From assembly GCF_015560805.1 (NCBI RefSeq), contig NZ_JADMSO010000002.1, positions 310,001 through 374,000 on the forward strand: a DNA stretch of 64,000 nt, read 5' to 3'. The stretch is from Mediterraneibacter glycyrrhizinilyticus. Its GTDB lineage: Bacteria > Bacillota > Clostridia > Lachnospirales > Lachnospiraceae. The notes below the pieces were generated by a model. It did not search any database and had not been told where the DNA came from. It worked only from the letters and a program-made list of their open reading frames with translations. The position numbers and the translations under genes are program-made. The stretch's first letter is position 1; each line of letters begins with the position of its first letter. Shown here piece after piece: positions 45,728-54,770 of this stretch.

Positions 45728-47806
45728 TCATACCAATGGATAGTAGATCGGATAAGGATAAGCCGTATGGGAAAGCTCTATATATTGCCGGGGCAAATCT
45801 TTTCCGCCGAGGATCCCCGGACACGGATAATGCAGCTGATCCAGCAGATCCTGCATTTCTTCCGGGTCTGTGATTGCCTGCAGTGTTGTAGGCTCTGATT
45901 CATCCAGATTGGATTCCAGATCCATATGCTGCACATCGGAAAGTGCAATTTCCCGTCGGATCGTATATCCGTATTCGCTTAAAAGATCCAAAGTGTTCGT
46001 GAAATTTTCGTAAATATACATTTGGGACATCGGGGCAAGGTAAGTCACGCTTTCTATGGAATCTTCTGAAATCAGATCATTGCCGGCATGGTAGTTTGTG
46101 GGAAATCCAGCGGTCAGCTCGGCGATCGGATATTCTGTCTGCAAAATCCGGATGTCGGTTTTCAGGATATCCTGTTCATAAGCGTGAAACAGTTCCGTTT
46201 TTTGTTCGGAAGAAAGAGAAAGTGTCTGAGGTACCTGATAAATATCCGTCAGTTTGACCTCGGAGACTTTATCCGTGTCCAGTTGGAAAACAGGAAACAA
46301 ATTTTTTCGATAAGTTTCATTTTTGCAGAGTGTCTCCAGGGAATCCAGTACGGCGTTTTTGGAGACCGCGTAATCCCGGTAAACAGGCATTCCATATTTT
46401 GGCGTAAAACGGATGCTGATCTGCATATAGTCGTCTGCATATTCCTCGTAAATGTCTTCTGTTTTGATCCCGTTTTTATAATTCTGCACCCCATCTTTGG
46501 CAAGTGCAAGAAGCGGATCAGGGGCTGTCACTTGGAGTTCTTTTTCATCCAGAAGCCCATAAGATTTCGTTCCGTTTCCATCATTATAATAGGTAAAGTA
46601 GTTGGAAAAACTGTCTGCGGTAAAGGCAATGCTTTTTAATTCGCTTTCTTTTGGAAGCCATGTGTTGTAGCCGAAAAGGTCAAAATGCAGGATGACGAGG
46701 ATTCCGGCAACAGTTACGATCGACAGAAAGGAAGATACTTTTCCGTGTGTGACCTGTTTTAAATCTGTGTGATAAATAAATTCCGTGATCCCACACAGGA
46801 GGACAACCGATAGCAGGCTGATCAAAATTACCCATGTATCGGAATTGTTTCCATAAAAGGAAGCGACAAAAAGTCCAAGGGTCAAAGAGGCAGGCACTGC
46901 GGCAAAAAACTTGATCCATCCGGCGAAAAACGGATAAGAAAGCGCAGTTCCCGCAGTTTCCGATCCACGCTTTTGGTACAGGAAGTATGCGGCAACCCAT
47001 GTAAGGACGATCCAGACTGCCGCTGCAAAAAGAGCGGAGAGCAACAGGGAAATCCGGTCTGTGCCCTCAAACCATCCGGTTTGTGCATACAGATGGGAAT
47101 ACAATCCGATCGGAGATAAAAAATTCCTGATCAGGTCGGCGCTTCCGGCGGCAGACGCATGGTAGGTGTCAAAAAAATGCGATGGGAGCGCATTGGACAG
47201 CGAGGCGATCATTTCGGTATAAACGTATAATACGATTGCGGCAAGTATGCCGGAGATCAGTTTGCCTGTCAGCATCATTGCAACGATGGCGGCCTGGTAT
47301 AGGATCAAAAATCCAAGGATACATCCAAGCATCGACAACAGGCAGTCCGCGATGGAAATGCAGCTTCCGATTCCCATCGCATAAGCCGTTGCGATCGTAC
47401 CGATGCAGGCAAGCAGATATGGAACAAGAAACAAGATCAATCCGCCGGTGTATGAGATCAGGAAAAGCTGCCTGCGAGCCAGAGGAAGACTATGGAAAAA
47501 ATCAGTCTCTTCTGATCTGTGAAGATAAGAAAATCCACTGACTGCACAGCATAAAGCGAGCAGGACCACAAGAACTGCAAACAGAGGATTTTCCAACCCG
47601 TTCAAAAATCCTGCAAAATGCAGATTTTCCAGAGAGGCTACATCGGCTTTCGGAGAGTGAGCGGAACCGGAAAGAAGCGTTTCGATCCGCATCGCGGTCC
47701 AAAGCGTCTGCATGGAAAACATCAGGATCATGGAGACTGCCAGAAGCCAGCCTCTCCTGCGGATGTTTTCCCGTATGAATTTAGAATAAGAGATCTTTGA
47801 CGTCAT
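45728..47806 (-). CDS. ABC transporter permease with large extracellular C-terminal domain
   Basis: A 692-residue ABC-2-type membrane protein. The first ~430 residues hold eight or more helices, with MTSKISYSKFIRENIRRRGW and HRSEETDFFHSLPLARRQLF typical of Clostridial YtrC/D-like permeases. One helix near residue 390 is followed by a ~290-residue extracytoplasmic domain (DUF6449-like, from memory). It partners the ATPase encoded upstream (26-base overlap). Such GntR-ATPase-permease modules respond to cell-wall-active antibiotics in Bacillus; that role here is inferred. Confidence 0.85.
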   Translation of the reverse strand: MTSKISYSKFIRENIRRRGWLLAVSMILMFSMQTLWTAMRIETLLSGSAHSPKADVASLENLHFAGFLNGLENPLFAVLVVLLALCCAVSGFSYLHRSEETDFFHSLPLARRQLFLISYTGGLILFLVPYLLACIGTIATAYAMGIGSCISIADCLLSMLGCILGFLILYQAAIVAMMLTGKLISGILAAIVLYVYTEMIASLSNALPSHFFDTYHASAAGSADLIRNFLSPIGLYSHLYAQTGWFEGTDRISLLLSALFAAAVWIVLTWVAAYFLYQKRGSETAGTALSYPFFAGWIKFFAAVPASLTLGLFVASFYGNNSDTWVILISLLSVVLLCGITEFIYHTDLKQVTHGKVSSFLSIVTVAGILVILHFDLFGYNTWLPKESELKSIAFTADSFSNYFTYYNDGNGTKSYGLLDEKELQVTAPDPLLALAKDGVQNYKNGIKTEDIYEEYADDYMQISIRFTPKYGMPVYRDYAVSKNAVLDSLETLCKNETYRKNLFPVFQLDTDKVSEVKLTDIYQVPQTLSLSSEQKTELFHAYEQDILKTDIRILQTEYPIAELTAGFPTNYHAGNDLISEDSIESVTYLAPMSQMYIYENFTNTLDLLSEYGYTIRREIALSDVQHMDLESNLDESEPTTLQAITDPEEMQDLLDQLHYPCPGILGGKDLPRQYIELSHTAYPYPIYYPLV

Positions 47807-48683
47807 AGCCTTCTACCTCCATTTCACTGATAAAGATTTCTTCCAAAGATAAGGGCAGGATTTCTGCAAACAACGGCTCTGTCTCGTTGACACGTCTTAA
47901 AATATCCTCCCGTAAACCACGGGCAGTGATCGTGAGGAGAGAACCGCTTTTCTCGTACTGCAGGATTGGAAGCCGGGACAGAAGCTGTTCCTCTTTTGCC
48001 GGATCCGGGATGACACATTGTACTTTGCAGAGATTGCATTTTAACGTGTCCAGATCCTGTGTGAACAGAAGATGACCGTTGTGGATCAAACCAATCTGAT
48101 CGCAGATGTCTTCCAATTCGCGCAGACTGTGCGAGGCGATGATCGGTGTGAAGTTCCGGTTGAGCAGTTCGGAAGCAAAGAGGCTTTTGACTGCCTGACG
48201 CATGACCGGATCCAGTCCGTCAAATGTCTCGTCACAGAGCAGATACTGTGTTTTCGTGCAGATCCCGAGCAAAAGAGAAACCTGTTTCTTCTTTCCTTTG
48301 GAAAAGGTTGCAAGTTTCTGATCTTTTGGAATCCCGAATTTCTCCATCAGACTGTAAAATGCGGCGCTGTCAAAGTCCGGGTAAACCATTCTGTAATAGC
48401 GGCACATTGTATTGGCGGTCGCATTTGGAAAAAAGAAAATGGAATCCGACAGAAAGCAGATCTTTTGTTTGACGGACGGATGTTCAAAAATATCTTCGTC
48501 ATCCAGTGTGATCGTTCCTGAATCCGCTTTCAAAATGCCGGAGATCAGGCGCAGAAGCGTACTTTTTCCGGCGCCGTTGCTGCCTACAAGTCCAAAGATC
48601 AGACCCTCACGGATCGTGGCGCTGACCTGATCGACGGCACAAAGTTTAGAAAAAGATTTGGTTACATTTGTTAATTCAATCAT
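47781..48683 (-). CDS. ABC transporter ATP-binding protein (YtrB-like)
   Basis: A 300-residue ATPase. Walker A is GSNGAGKSTLLRL (about residue 35), the signature is FSKGKKKQVSLLLGI, and Walker B is YLLCDETFDGLDP with the switch histidine in ASHSLRELED. A C-terminal ~80-residue tail follows. It is the middle gene of a GntR-ATPase-permease operon: its start overlaps the regulator's end by 8 bases, and its end overlaps the permease start by 26. Confidence 0.9.
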   Translation of the reverse strand: MIELTNVTKSFSKLCAVDQVSATIREGLIFGLVGSNGAGKSTLLRLISGILKADSGTITLDDEDIFEHPSVKQKICFLSDSIFFFPNATANTMCRYYRMVYPDFDSAAFYSLMEKFGIPKDQKLATFSKGKKKQVSLLLGICTKTQYLLCDETFDGLDPVMRQAVKSLFASELLNRNFTPIIASHSLRELEDICDQIGLIHNGHLLFTQDLDTLKCNLCKVQCVIPDPAKEEQLLSRLPILQYEKSGSLLTITARGLREDILRRVNETEPLFAEILPLSLEEIFISEMEVEGYDVKDLLF

Positions 48684-49053
48684 GGGACACCTCCGTGTGG
48701 TAAATTTCCTCTATGAGTCTGTGGCACTCTTCTTCTGAAATGTCGAGCTCCCGGGCATGGCTTACAAGTTCTTTCAGATCAGCCTTGCATCGGTTCTGCT
48801 TTTCGCAGATCTGTGTGTGGACGTCGGCTACAAAGTTCCCCCGTCCTTTTACGGAAAAGATATAGCCTTGCTGCTCCAACATGGAATAGGCTTTCTGGAT
48901 CGTATTCGGATTAAGGGCAAGGTCGACGGCAAGCGCCCGCACGGATGGCATCTGACTCCCGGAGGGGAGGATCCCCTTGATGATCAGCATCTGAAACCGT
49001 TCTACGATCTGTTCATAGAGTGGAAGCCGGCTCGTATAATCGATGGTAATCAT
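48676..49053 (-). CDS. GntR-family repressor (YtrA subfamily)
   Basis: A 125-residue regulator with the short YtrA architecture: an N-terminal winged helix (about 10-75: PLYEQIVERFQMLIIKG, MPSVRALAVDLALNPNTIQK, YIFSVKGRGNFV) and a short helical dimerisation tail instead of an effector domain. It heads an operon with an ABC ATPase and permease and is expected to repress it. A sequence matching the known YtrA operator pattern lies about 35 bases upstream. GGGAG precedes its start on the minus strand. Confidence 0.93.
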   Translation of the reverse strand: MITIDYTSRLPLYEQIVERFQMLIIKGILPSGSQMPSVRALAVDLALNPNTIQKAYSMLEQQGYIFSVKGRGNFVADVHTQICEKQNRCKADLKELVSHARELDISEEECHRLIEEIYHTEVSHD

Positions 49054-49084
49054 TTCAATTCTCCCTTCTACTGTTTTTTGAAGA

Positions 49085-49109
49085 AGTGTATTAACTGTAA
49101 TAGTACACT
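49085..49109 (-). promoter_or_regulatory. YtrA-type operator
   Basis: AGTGTA-N13-TACACT, an inverted repeat 32-56 bases upstream of the GntR start codon. From memory, B. subtilis YtrA binds AGTGTA-N13-AACACT, differing at one position. On the minus strand, TTGAGT and TACACT with a 16-base spacer overlap the repeat and may be the promoter, so binding would block transcription. Confidence 0.7.
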
Positions 49110-49148
49110 CAAAGTAGCATAAGTTTTTCAGAAAGTCAAGGAAAATAC

Positions 49149-49177
49149 TTGTGAGAATAAAGAAGAAGTGATATTAT
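49149..49177 (+). promoter_or_regulatory. Promoter of the folate operon
   Basis: TTGTGA (49149-49154) and TATTAT (49172-49177) with a 17-base spacer. The predicted start (near 49184) leaves a leader of about 28 bases before the GTG start of folC, too short for a riboswitch. Confidence 0.7.
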
Positions 49178-49211
49178 GGACAGCGAATGAAAGATGGAAA
49201 GGAAGAAAATC

Positions 49212-50543
49212 GTGACATATAAAGAAGCAAGGGTATATTTGGACAACGTGTCGAAATACGGAAGTGTACTTGGCTTGGATACGATTCGGAATTTGCTGCA
49301 TGAACTGGAAGATCCGCAGGATACTCTTTCGTTTATCCACATTGCAGGGACGAACGGGAAAGGATCGGTACTGGCGTATCTCTCTTCAATTTTTAGTGCT
49401 GCCGGATATCGGACGGGGCATTATATTTCGCCGACTGTCATGGGGTATCTGGAACGGATCCAGATTGACGGCAGATGGATTTCCGAAGATGTATTTGCAG
49501 AATTAGTGGAAGAAGTTCAGAGAGCTGTTGCGCGTATGGAGGCAGAGGGAAAACAAAGCCCGACTGTATTTGAGATCGAAACCGCAATAGCTTTTTTGTA
49601 TTTTAAAAGAATGCACTGCGATCTGGTCGTACTGGAGACCGGTCTGGGCGGGGCGCTGGATGCGACCAATATTGTAAGCAATGTAAAAGCGGCTGTATTT
49701 ACTTCGATCAGTCGGGATCATATGGGCGTGCTTGGGAATACATTAGAGGAAATTGCAGCGAACAAAGCGGGGATCATCAAACCGGACTGCATGGTGATTT
49801 CGTCGGCACAGGAGCCGGAAGTACATGAAGTGATTAAAAAATGTGCAGAGGAAAAGGGCTGTTCTTTGATTTTTACCGAGCCGGAAAAGATTCAGATTGA
49901 AAAAGAAACTTATCGTGGACAGACGTTTTCATACAAAGGAACGGAAGCATTGTCGATCCGTCTTGCCGGACGGCATCAGCTTCTCAATGCGATCACAGCA
50001 TGGGAGGCGGCGCGTGCTTTTGGAATCCCGGAAGATGTGATACGGCAGGGACTTTATAAGGCAGAGTGGATCGGACGCTTCACGACGATCTGTGAAGAAC
50101 CGCTGTTTTTGGTGGACGGCGCGCACAATGCAGATGCGGCAAAAAGGCTGAGGGAATCGTTGGAGACATATTTCCCGGGAAAACGCCTGATCTGTATTAT
50201 GGGAGTGTTCCGGGATAAGGAGTATGAAGAGATCGCAAAGATCATGCTGCCGCTTGCAAAGCAGGTTTATACTGTGAACCTGCCGGATACAGAGCGGACG
50301 CTTCCGGCGGGGGGGTTAAAACAGACATTGGATGAACTCAAAGCGAAAGAGGGACTCTTTGTACAGGTGCAGGCAGCAGGAGCGGTGGAAACAGCGGTGG
50401 AACTGGCGGCAGCAGATGCGGGAAAAGAGGATATTATATTGGCATTCGGATCGCTTTCTTATTTGGGAGAAGTGATCCGATGTGCGGAGAATATTTTGGG
50501 AGAAAGGGGAGGAAGTGAGAATGATCGATCAGGAGAAAATTAA
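49212..50543 (+). CDS. folC: Dihydrofolate synthase / folylpolyglutamate synthase
   Basis: FolC adds glutamate to dihydropteroate and to folates. The 443-residue protein has the P-loop [17 protein letters not shown] (about residue 45), [31 protein letters not shown] (about 140) and [14 protein letters not shown] (about 300). The GTG at 49212 is chosen because AAAGGAAG is correctly placed and [10 protein letters not shown] fits the family start. The ATG at 49194 lacks a ribosome binding site and lies within ten bases of the predicted transcript start. First gene of the folate operon. Confidence 0.93.
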   Translation: MTYKEARVYLDNVSKYGSVLGLDTIRNLLHELEDPQDTLSFIHIAGTNGKGSVLAYLSSIFSAAGYRTGHYISPTVMGYLERIQIDGRWISEDVFAELVEEVQRAVARMEAEGKQSPTVFEIETAIAFLYFKRMHCDLVVLETGLGGALDATNIVSNVKAAVFTSISRDHMGVLGNTLEEIAANKAGIIKPDCMVISSAQEPEVHEVIKKCAEEKGCSLIFTEPEKIQIEKETYRGQTFSYKGTEALSIRLAGRHQLLNAITAWEAARAFGIPEDVIRQGLYKAEWIGRFTTICEEPLFLVDGAHNADAAKRLRESLETYFPGKRLICIMGVFRDKEYEEIAKIMLPLAKQVYTVNLPDTERTLPAGGLKQTLDELKAKEGLFVQVQAAGAVETAVELAAADAGKEDIILAFGSLSYLGEVIRCAENILGERGGSENDRSGEN

Positions 50544-51075
50544 GCAGGCAGTCCGACTCTTATTGGAGGGGATCGGGGAAGATCCGTCCAGAGAGGGGCT
50601 GGTCGAGACGCCGGAGCGGATCGCCCGGATGTATGAGGAGATTTACGGCGGGCTTACCGAAGACGCGGGTGTGCATCTGGCGAAGACCTTTACAGTGGAA
50701 CATAGCGAGATGGTCTTAGAAAAAGATATTACTTTTTATTCTACCTGTGAACATCACCTGCTCCCGTTTTATGGAAAGGCTCATATCGCCTATATTCCGG
50801 ACGGTCGGGTTGTCGGTCTCAGCAAACTGGCACGGACTGTGGAAGTTTACGCGAGAAGACCGCAGATCCAGGAGCAGCTTACCGGGCAGATCGCAGATGC
50901 GTTGGAGAAATATCTGGAGCCAAAAGGGGTTATGGTAATGATCGAAGCCGAACATATGTGTATGACGATGCGCGGGATCAAAAAGCCGGGAAGCAAGACG
51001 GTAACGGTGGCAAAACGCGGTGTATTTGCAGAGGAGGAAGCTTTGCAGAATACATTTTTCAGAATGCTTTCGTAA
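50521..51075 (+). CDS. folE: GTP cyclohydrolase I
   Basis: FolE converts GTP to 7,8-dihydroneopterin triphosphate, the first step of folate synthesis. The 184-residue protein has [20 protein letters not shown], the zinc cysteine and histidines in [22 protein letters not shown] (the core is [10 protein letters not shown]), [20 protein letters not shown], and the second cysteine in [11 protein letters not shown]. The start at 50521 has GGGAGGAAG upstream and lies inside folC (23-base overlap). Confidence 0.95.
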   Translation: MIDQEKIKQAVRLLLEGIGEDPSREGLVETPERIARMYEEIYGGLTEDAGVHLAKTFTVEHSEMVLEKDITFYSTCEHHLLPFYGKAHIAYIPDGRVVGLSKLARTVEVYARRPQIQEQLTGQIADALEKYLEPKGVMVMIEAEHMCMTMRGIKKPGSKTVTVAKRGVFAEEEALQNTFFRMLS

Positions 51076-51082
51076 AGGAATG

Positions 51083-51628
51083 ATGGAACAGAAGATGGAA
51101 CAGAAGATGGAACAGGAGAATTTACAGGGAAAAGAGCGGAGACGGAATGTGCTGCAGGAGATCTGGGAGCATCCGCTGTATGCGGAAGCTTACCGTCAGC
51201 TTCAAGAAGCGGAACAGGGGCGGAAGTTTTGTTGTCATTCGGCGGAACATTTTCTGGATGTGGCACGGATCGCTTATATCCAGAATCTAGAGGAGAGGCT
51301 TGGAATCCGCAGGGAAGTTTTATATACCGCTGCCTTGCTGCACGATATAGGGAAAGCACTTCAATATAAGGAAAGGATCCCGCATGAAATTGCATCCGCC
51401 GAGATTGCCGGGACGATCCTGAACGATCTGGGAGACGAGTTTTCTAAAGAAGAGAAAGCGGCGATTCTTCAGGCGATACGCGGACATCGCAGCAGTCGGA
51501 ACGGACAGACAGATCTGGAACGTCTGCTTTATGAGAGCGATAAAAAATCAAGACTTTGTTTTATATGTCCGGCGGAAGCGGAATGTAACTGGGAACAGGC
51601 GAAAAAGAATATGGAGGTCGACAGATGA
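51083..51628 (+). CDS. HD-domain hydrolase in the folate operon
   Basis: A ~181-residue HD-superfamily protein. Metal ligands are visible as CHSAEHFLDVARIA (about 52-65), the HD pair in ALLHDIGKAL (about 95), and IRGHRSS (about 138). A short cysteine-containing tail (LCFICPAEAEC) follows. It lies between folE and folP. The phosphate removal between FolE and FolB products has no enzyme in this operon, and HD protein MptB works on a dihydroneopterin phosphate in archaea, so that role is plausible. The start region carries an in-frame MEQK tandem repeat, leaving ATG 51080, 51083 or 51095 possible. Confidence 0.8.
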   Translation: MEQKMEQKMEQENLQGKERRRNVLQEIWEHPLYAEAYRQLQEAEQGRKFCCHSAEHFLDVARIAYIQNLEERLGIRREVLYTAALLHDIGKALQYKERIPHEIASAEIAGTILNDLGDEFSKEEKAAILQAIRGHRSSRNGQTDLERLLYESDKKSRLCFICPAEAECNWEQAKKNMEVDR

Positions 51629-52449
51629 AGATCGGAACGAAAAATTTTGACACAAAAAATCATTGCTATATTATGGGAATTCTGAATGTAACACCGGATT
51701 CTTTTTCGGATGGCGGAAAATTTGATTCTCTGGACGCGGCGTTGTTTCATGCGGAAGAAATGGTAAATCAAGGCGCGGACATTCTGGACGTGGGTGGCGA
51801 ATCGACAAGACCGGGGCATATACAGATCACCGAAGATGAAGAAATCGCCCGTGTGACGCCGGTGATCGAACAGTTGAAAAAACGATTTGACGTTCCGGTC
51901 TCTATCGACACATATAAAAGCAGAGTTGCGGAGGCGGCGCTTCAATCCGGTGCGGATCTGGTCAATGATATATGGGGACTGAAATATGATGAGAACATGG
52001 CGGAAGTGATCGCGCGCCATCAGGCGGCATGCTGCCTAATGCAGAACCGGGAGCAGATCGACTACACAGATTATGTGGAGGATGTTCTGGATGATCTGAG
52101 AGAAAGCGTACAGATCGCGAAAGCGGCAGGCATCCCGGACGACCGGATCATGTTGGATCCCGGAGTCGGCTTTGGAAAAACATATGAGATGAACCTGGAG
52201 ATCATACGTGTGGTGGGACGTCTGAAAGAACTGGGCTATCCGGTACTTCTGGGAACTTCCCGAAAATCGGTGATCGGACTGACTTTGGATCTGCCGGCAG
52301 ATCAGCGGGAGGAGGGAACATTGGTGACGACCGTTCTCGGCGTGGAACAAGGCTGTTCTTTTGTGCGTGTACATGATGTGGAGACCAATGCCCGTGCGAT
52401 CCGGATGGCAGAAGCTATTTTCCGGGAACATGATCTGGCTGTCCGATAG
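51625..52449 (+). CDS. folP: Dihydropteroate synthase
   Basis: FolP condenses 6-hydroxymethyl-dihydropterin diphosphate with p-aminobenzoate and is the sulfonamide target. The 274-residue protein has MGILNVTPDSFSDGGKF (about residue 14), ILDVGGESTRPG (about 52), SIDTYKSRVAEAAL (about 93), NDIWGLKYD, MLDPGVGFGKT (about 176) and LGTSRKSVIG (about 210). The start overlaps the end of the HD-protein gene by ATGA. Confidence 0.95.
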   Translation: MKIGTKNFDTKNHCYIMGILNVTPDSFSDGGKFDSLDAALFHAEEMVNQGADILDVGGESTRPGHIQITEDEEIARVTPVIEQLKKRFDVPVSIDTYKSRVAEAALQSGADLVNDIWGLKYDENMAEVIARHQAACCLMQNREQIDYTDYVEDVLDDLRESVQIAKAAGIPDDRIMLDPGVGFGKTYEMNLEIIRVVGRLKELGYPVLLGTSRKSVIGLTLDLPADQREEGTLVTTVLGVEQGCSFVRVHDVETNARAIRMAEAIFREHDLAVR

Positions 52450-52503
52450 GATAAGGCAGATAGAATGTGAACATGGAGTGACAGACGGGAGGACAATGAT
52501 CGG

Positions 52504-53328
52504 ATGAAAATATACGATATAATTAAGATTAAAGATCTGGAAATATTTGCAAATCACGGTGTATTTCCGGAAGAGACAAGATTGGGACAGAAATTTCTTG
52601 TATCGATCACGATGTATACGGATACAAGAAAAGCGGGCATGACAGACGATCTGACGGCTTCGATCCATTACGGAGAGGTGAGCCGGTTTGTTGATTCTTA
52701 TTTGAAAGAACATACATTTCTTTTGATCGAGCGGGCGGCGGAAGCTCTGGCAAGAGAACTTTTGCTTGGCACACCGCATCTGGAAAAAGTGTGGGTGGAG
52801 ATCAAAAAACCATGGGCGCCGGTGGGACTTCCGATGGATACGGTTTCCGTGGAAATCGAACGTGCATGGCATACAGCGTATATTGCGCTGGGATCCAATA
52901 TCGGGGATAAAGAACGATACCTGAAAGAGGCGGTGAGAGCGTTGAATGAATGTCGGGATTCGGAAGTTGTCCGTTGTTCCAAGTTTTATGTGACGCCGCC
53001 ATACGGTATGGTGGAGCAGGATGATTTTTTGAACGGATGTCTGGAACTTAAAACGCTTTTAAGTCCGGAAGAACTGTTGGAATCCATCCATGAGATTGAG
53101 AAAAATGCGGGAAGAGAGCGTGTGATCCATTGGGGACCGCGGACGCTGGATCTGGATATTCTGCTTTATGACGATCTTGTTTTGGAGAGAGAAGAATTAT
53201 GTATCCCACATGTAGAGATGCACAAACGGAAATTTGTGCTGGAACCGCTGCACGAGATCGCGCCTTATAAGAGGCATCCCGTATATGGAAAAACGGTGCG
53301 GGAAATGTTGGAAGACTGTAATGCGTAA
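52504..53328 (+). CDS. folBK: Fused dihydroneopterin aldolase / HPPK
   Basis: A 274-residue fusion. Residues ~1-118 are FolB (IKIKDLEIFANHGVFPEE, with the conserved NHGVxxEE segment and FLLIERAAEALA), which cleaves dihydroneopterin. Residues ~120-274 are FolK (AYIALGSNIGDKERYLKEAV, CSKFYVTPPYG, WGPRTLDLDILLYDD, IPHVEMHKRKFVLEPL), which pyrophosphorylates the product. Last gene of the operon folC-folE-HD-folP-folBK; a terminator follows. Confidence 0.95.
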   Translation: MKIYDIIKIKDLEIFANHGVFPEETRLGQKFLVSITMYTDTRKAGMTDDLTASIHYGEVSRFVDSYLKEHTFLLIERAAEALARELLLGTPHLEKVWVEIKKPWAPVGLPMDTVSVEIERAWHTAYIALGSNIGDKERYLKEAVRALNECRDSEVVRCSKFYVTPPYGMVEQDDFLNGCLELKTLLSPEELLESIHEIEKNAGRERVIHWGPRTLDLDILLYDDLVLEREELCIPHVEMHKRKFVLEPLHEIAPYKRHPVYGKTVREMLEDCNA

Positions 53329-53386
53329 CAGAATGGTGATCGTATAAGACAGGAAAATTTTATACAGGAGAGATACACGAAAGTAC

Positions 53387-53431
53387 AGAAGCCGGCTATT
53401 TCAAGGTGTTTTAGAATAGCCGGCTTCTTTA
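53387..53431 (+). terminator. Terminator of the folate operon
   Basis: AGAAGCCGGCTATT (53387-53400) pairs perfectly over 14 bases with AATAGCCGGCTTCT (53415-53428), followed by a short TT run. It lies between convergent operons and may serve both. Confidence 0.85.
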
Positions 53432-53458
53432 TATGCAGTCTTCTGTATTACGGAAGAG

Positions 53459-54754
53459 TTATAACAGATTTTCAAACGTATCATAAAAGTTCGGATAAGA
53501 CACATCCACACACTGGCTGTCCAGTATCTTCGTCGTACCGTCGGCGATCAGGGCGGCGATGCTGAATGCCATGGCGATGCGGTGATCCAGAAGTGTATGG
53601 ATTGTAGCGCCGTGCAGCAAGGAACCGCCGTGGATGATCATACCGTCTTCGGTCGGGGTAATATCACATCCCATTGCCTTTAGGTTATCTGTGATCGTTT
53701 CGATCCGATCGGTTTCTTTCACTTTCAGTTCGGCTGCGTCTTTGATGATCGTGGTGCCCTCGGCTTGTGATGCCATGACAGCAATCATCGGGATCTCATC
53801 GATCAGAGTCGGGATCAGATCACCCTGGATCGTTGTACCGTGCAGGCTGCTTGTGCGAACCAGAATGTCGGCGATCGGCTCGCCGCCCTCCGTCCGCTCA
53901 TTCAAAAGTGTAATGTCGCCGCCCATATCTTCGCAGACTTTCAAAAGCCCGGCCCGAGTGGGATTGATGCCGACATTCTGCACTAAAATTTCGGAATCCG
54001 GAACAAGCAGTCCGGCTGCGATAAAATAGGCAGCGGAGGAAATGTCTCCCGGAACAGTGATATTTTGTCCGTAAAGCTCTTCGCAGGGGCGGATGGATGC
54101 GGTGGCTTTTGTACTGTCCAATGCATGTGTAAAACGGATATCCGCTCCGAATTCTCTTAGCATCAACTCTGTATGATTTCTGGAAAGTGCAGGTTCTGTC
54201 ACTGTTGTTTCTCCGTCGGCATAAAGCCCGGCGAGCAGAATACAGGATTTGACCTGTGCTGAGGCAACCGGGGAATCATAATGGATTCCGTGCAGCGCAG
54301 CCGGTGTGATATACAGAGGCGCGCATCCGTTGTGCAGAATACTTGTGATATCTGCCCCCATTTCTGTCAGAGGTTCGATGATCCTCTTCATTGGACGGGA
54401 ATTTAAGGAATCATCGCCGGAAATCTTAGAATCAAATGGCTGCCCGGCAAGGATCCCTGCGATCAGGCGGGTGGTTGTGCCGCTGTTGCCCACATCCAAA
54501 AGACGTGTGGGCGCCTGCAGACCGTGAAGCCCCTTTCCATACACGATGACCGAATCATTCCGATCCTCAATTTCGATCCCGAGATTACGGAAACAATGGA
54601 TCGTGGCACGACAGTCTGCGCCTTGCAGAAAATTGCGTACGACAGTTTTGCCTTTGGCAATGGAACCAAACATAATACAACGATGGGATATGGACTTGTC
54701 TCCCGGAACAGTTACTTTACCTTTTAAGCCGGTAACGGCAGCTAATTCAATCAT
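53459..54754 (-). CDS. aroA: 3-phosphoshikimate 1-carboxyvinyltransferase (EPSP synthase)
   Basis: AroA joins PEP to shikimate 3-phosphate in the aromatic pathway and is the glyphosate target. The 431-residue protein has GDKSISHRCIMFGS (about residue 16), LDVGNSGTTTRLIAGIL (about 82), KVKETDRIE (about 340) and LDHRIAMAFSIAAL (about 385). The start at 54754 (MIELAAVTG) is supported by family alignment from memory. The upstream ribosome binding site (GAGAGAAG) is modest. It lies 16 bases after tyrA in the same operon. Confidence 0.95.
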   Translation of the reverse strand: MIELAAVTGLKGKVTVPGDKSISHRCIMFGSIAKGKTVVRNFLQGADCRATIHCFRNLGIEIEDRNDSVIVYGKGLHGLQAPTRLLDVGNSGTTTRLIAGILAGQPFDSKISGDDSLNSRPMKRIIEPLTEMGADITSILHNGCAPLYITPAALHGIHYDSPVASAQVKSCILLAGLYADGETTVTEPALSRNHTELMLREFGADIRFTHALDSTKATASIRPCEELYGQNITVPGDISSAAYFIAAGLLVPDSEILVQNVGINPTRAGLLKVCEDMGGDITLLNERTEGGEPIADILVRTSSLHGTTIQGDLIPTLIDEIPMIAVMASQAEGTTIIKDAAELKVKETDRIETITDNLKAMGCDITPTEDGMIIHGGSLLHGATIHTLLDHRIAMAFSIAALIADGTTKILDSQCVDVSYPNFYDTFENLL

Positions 54755-54770
54755 ATTTCTTCTCTCTTTC

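Noticed and set aside
49178-49211. Tetrahydrofolate riboswitch before folC
   Set aside because: The predicted leader is about 28 bases; no aptamer could fit.
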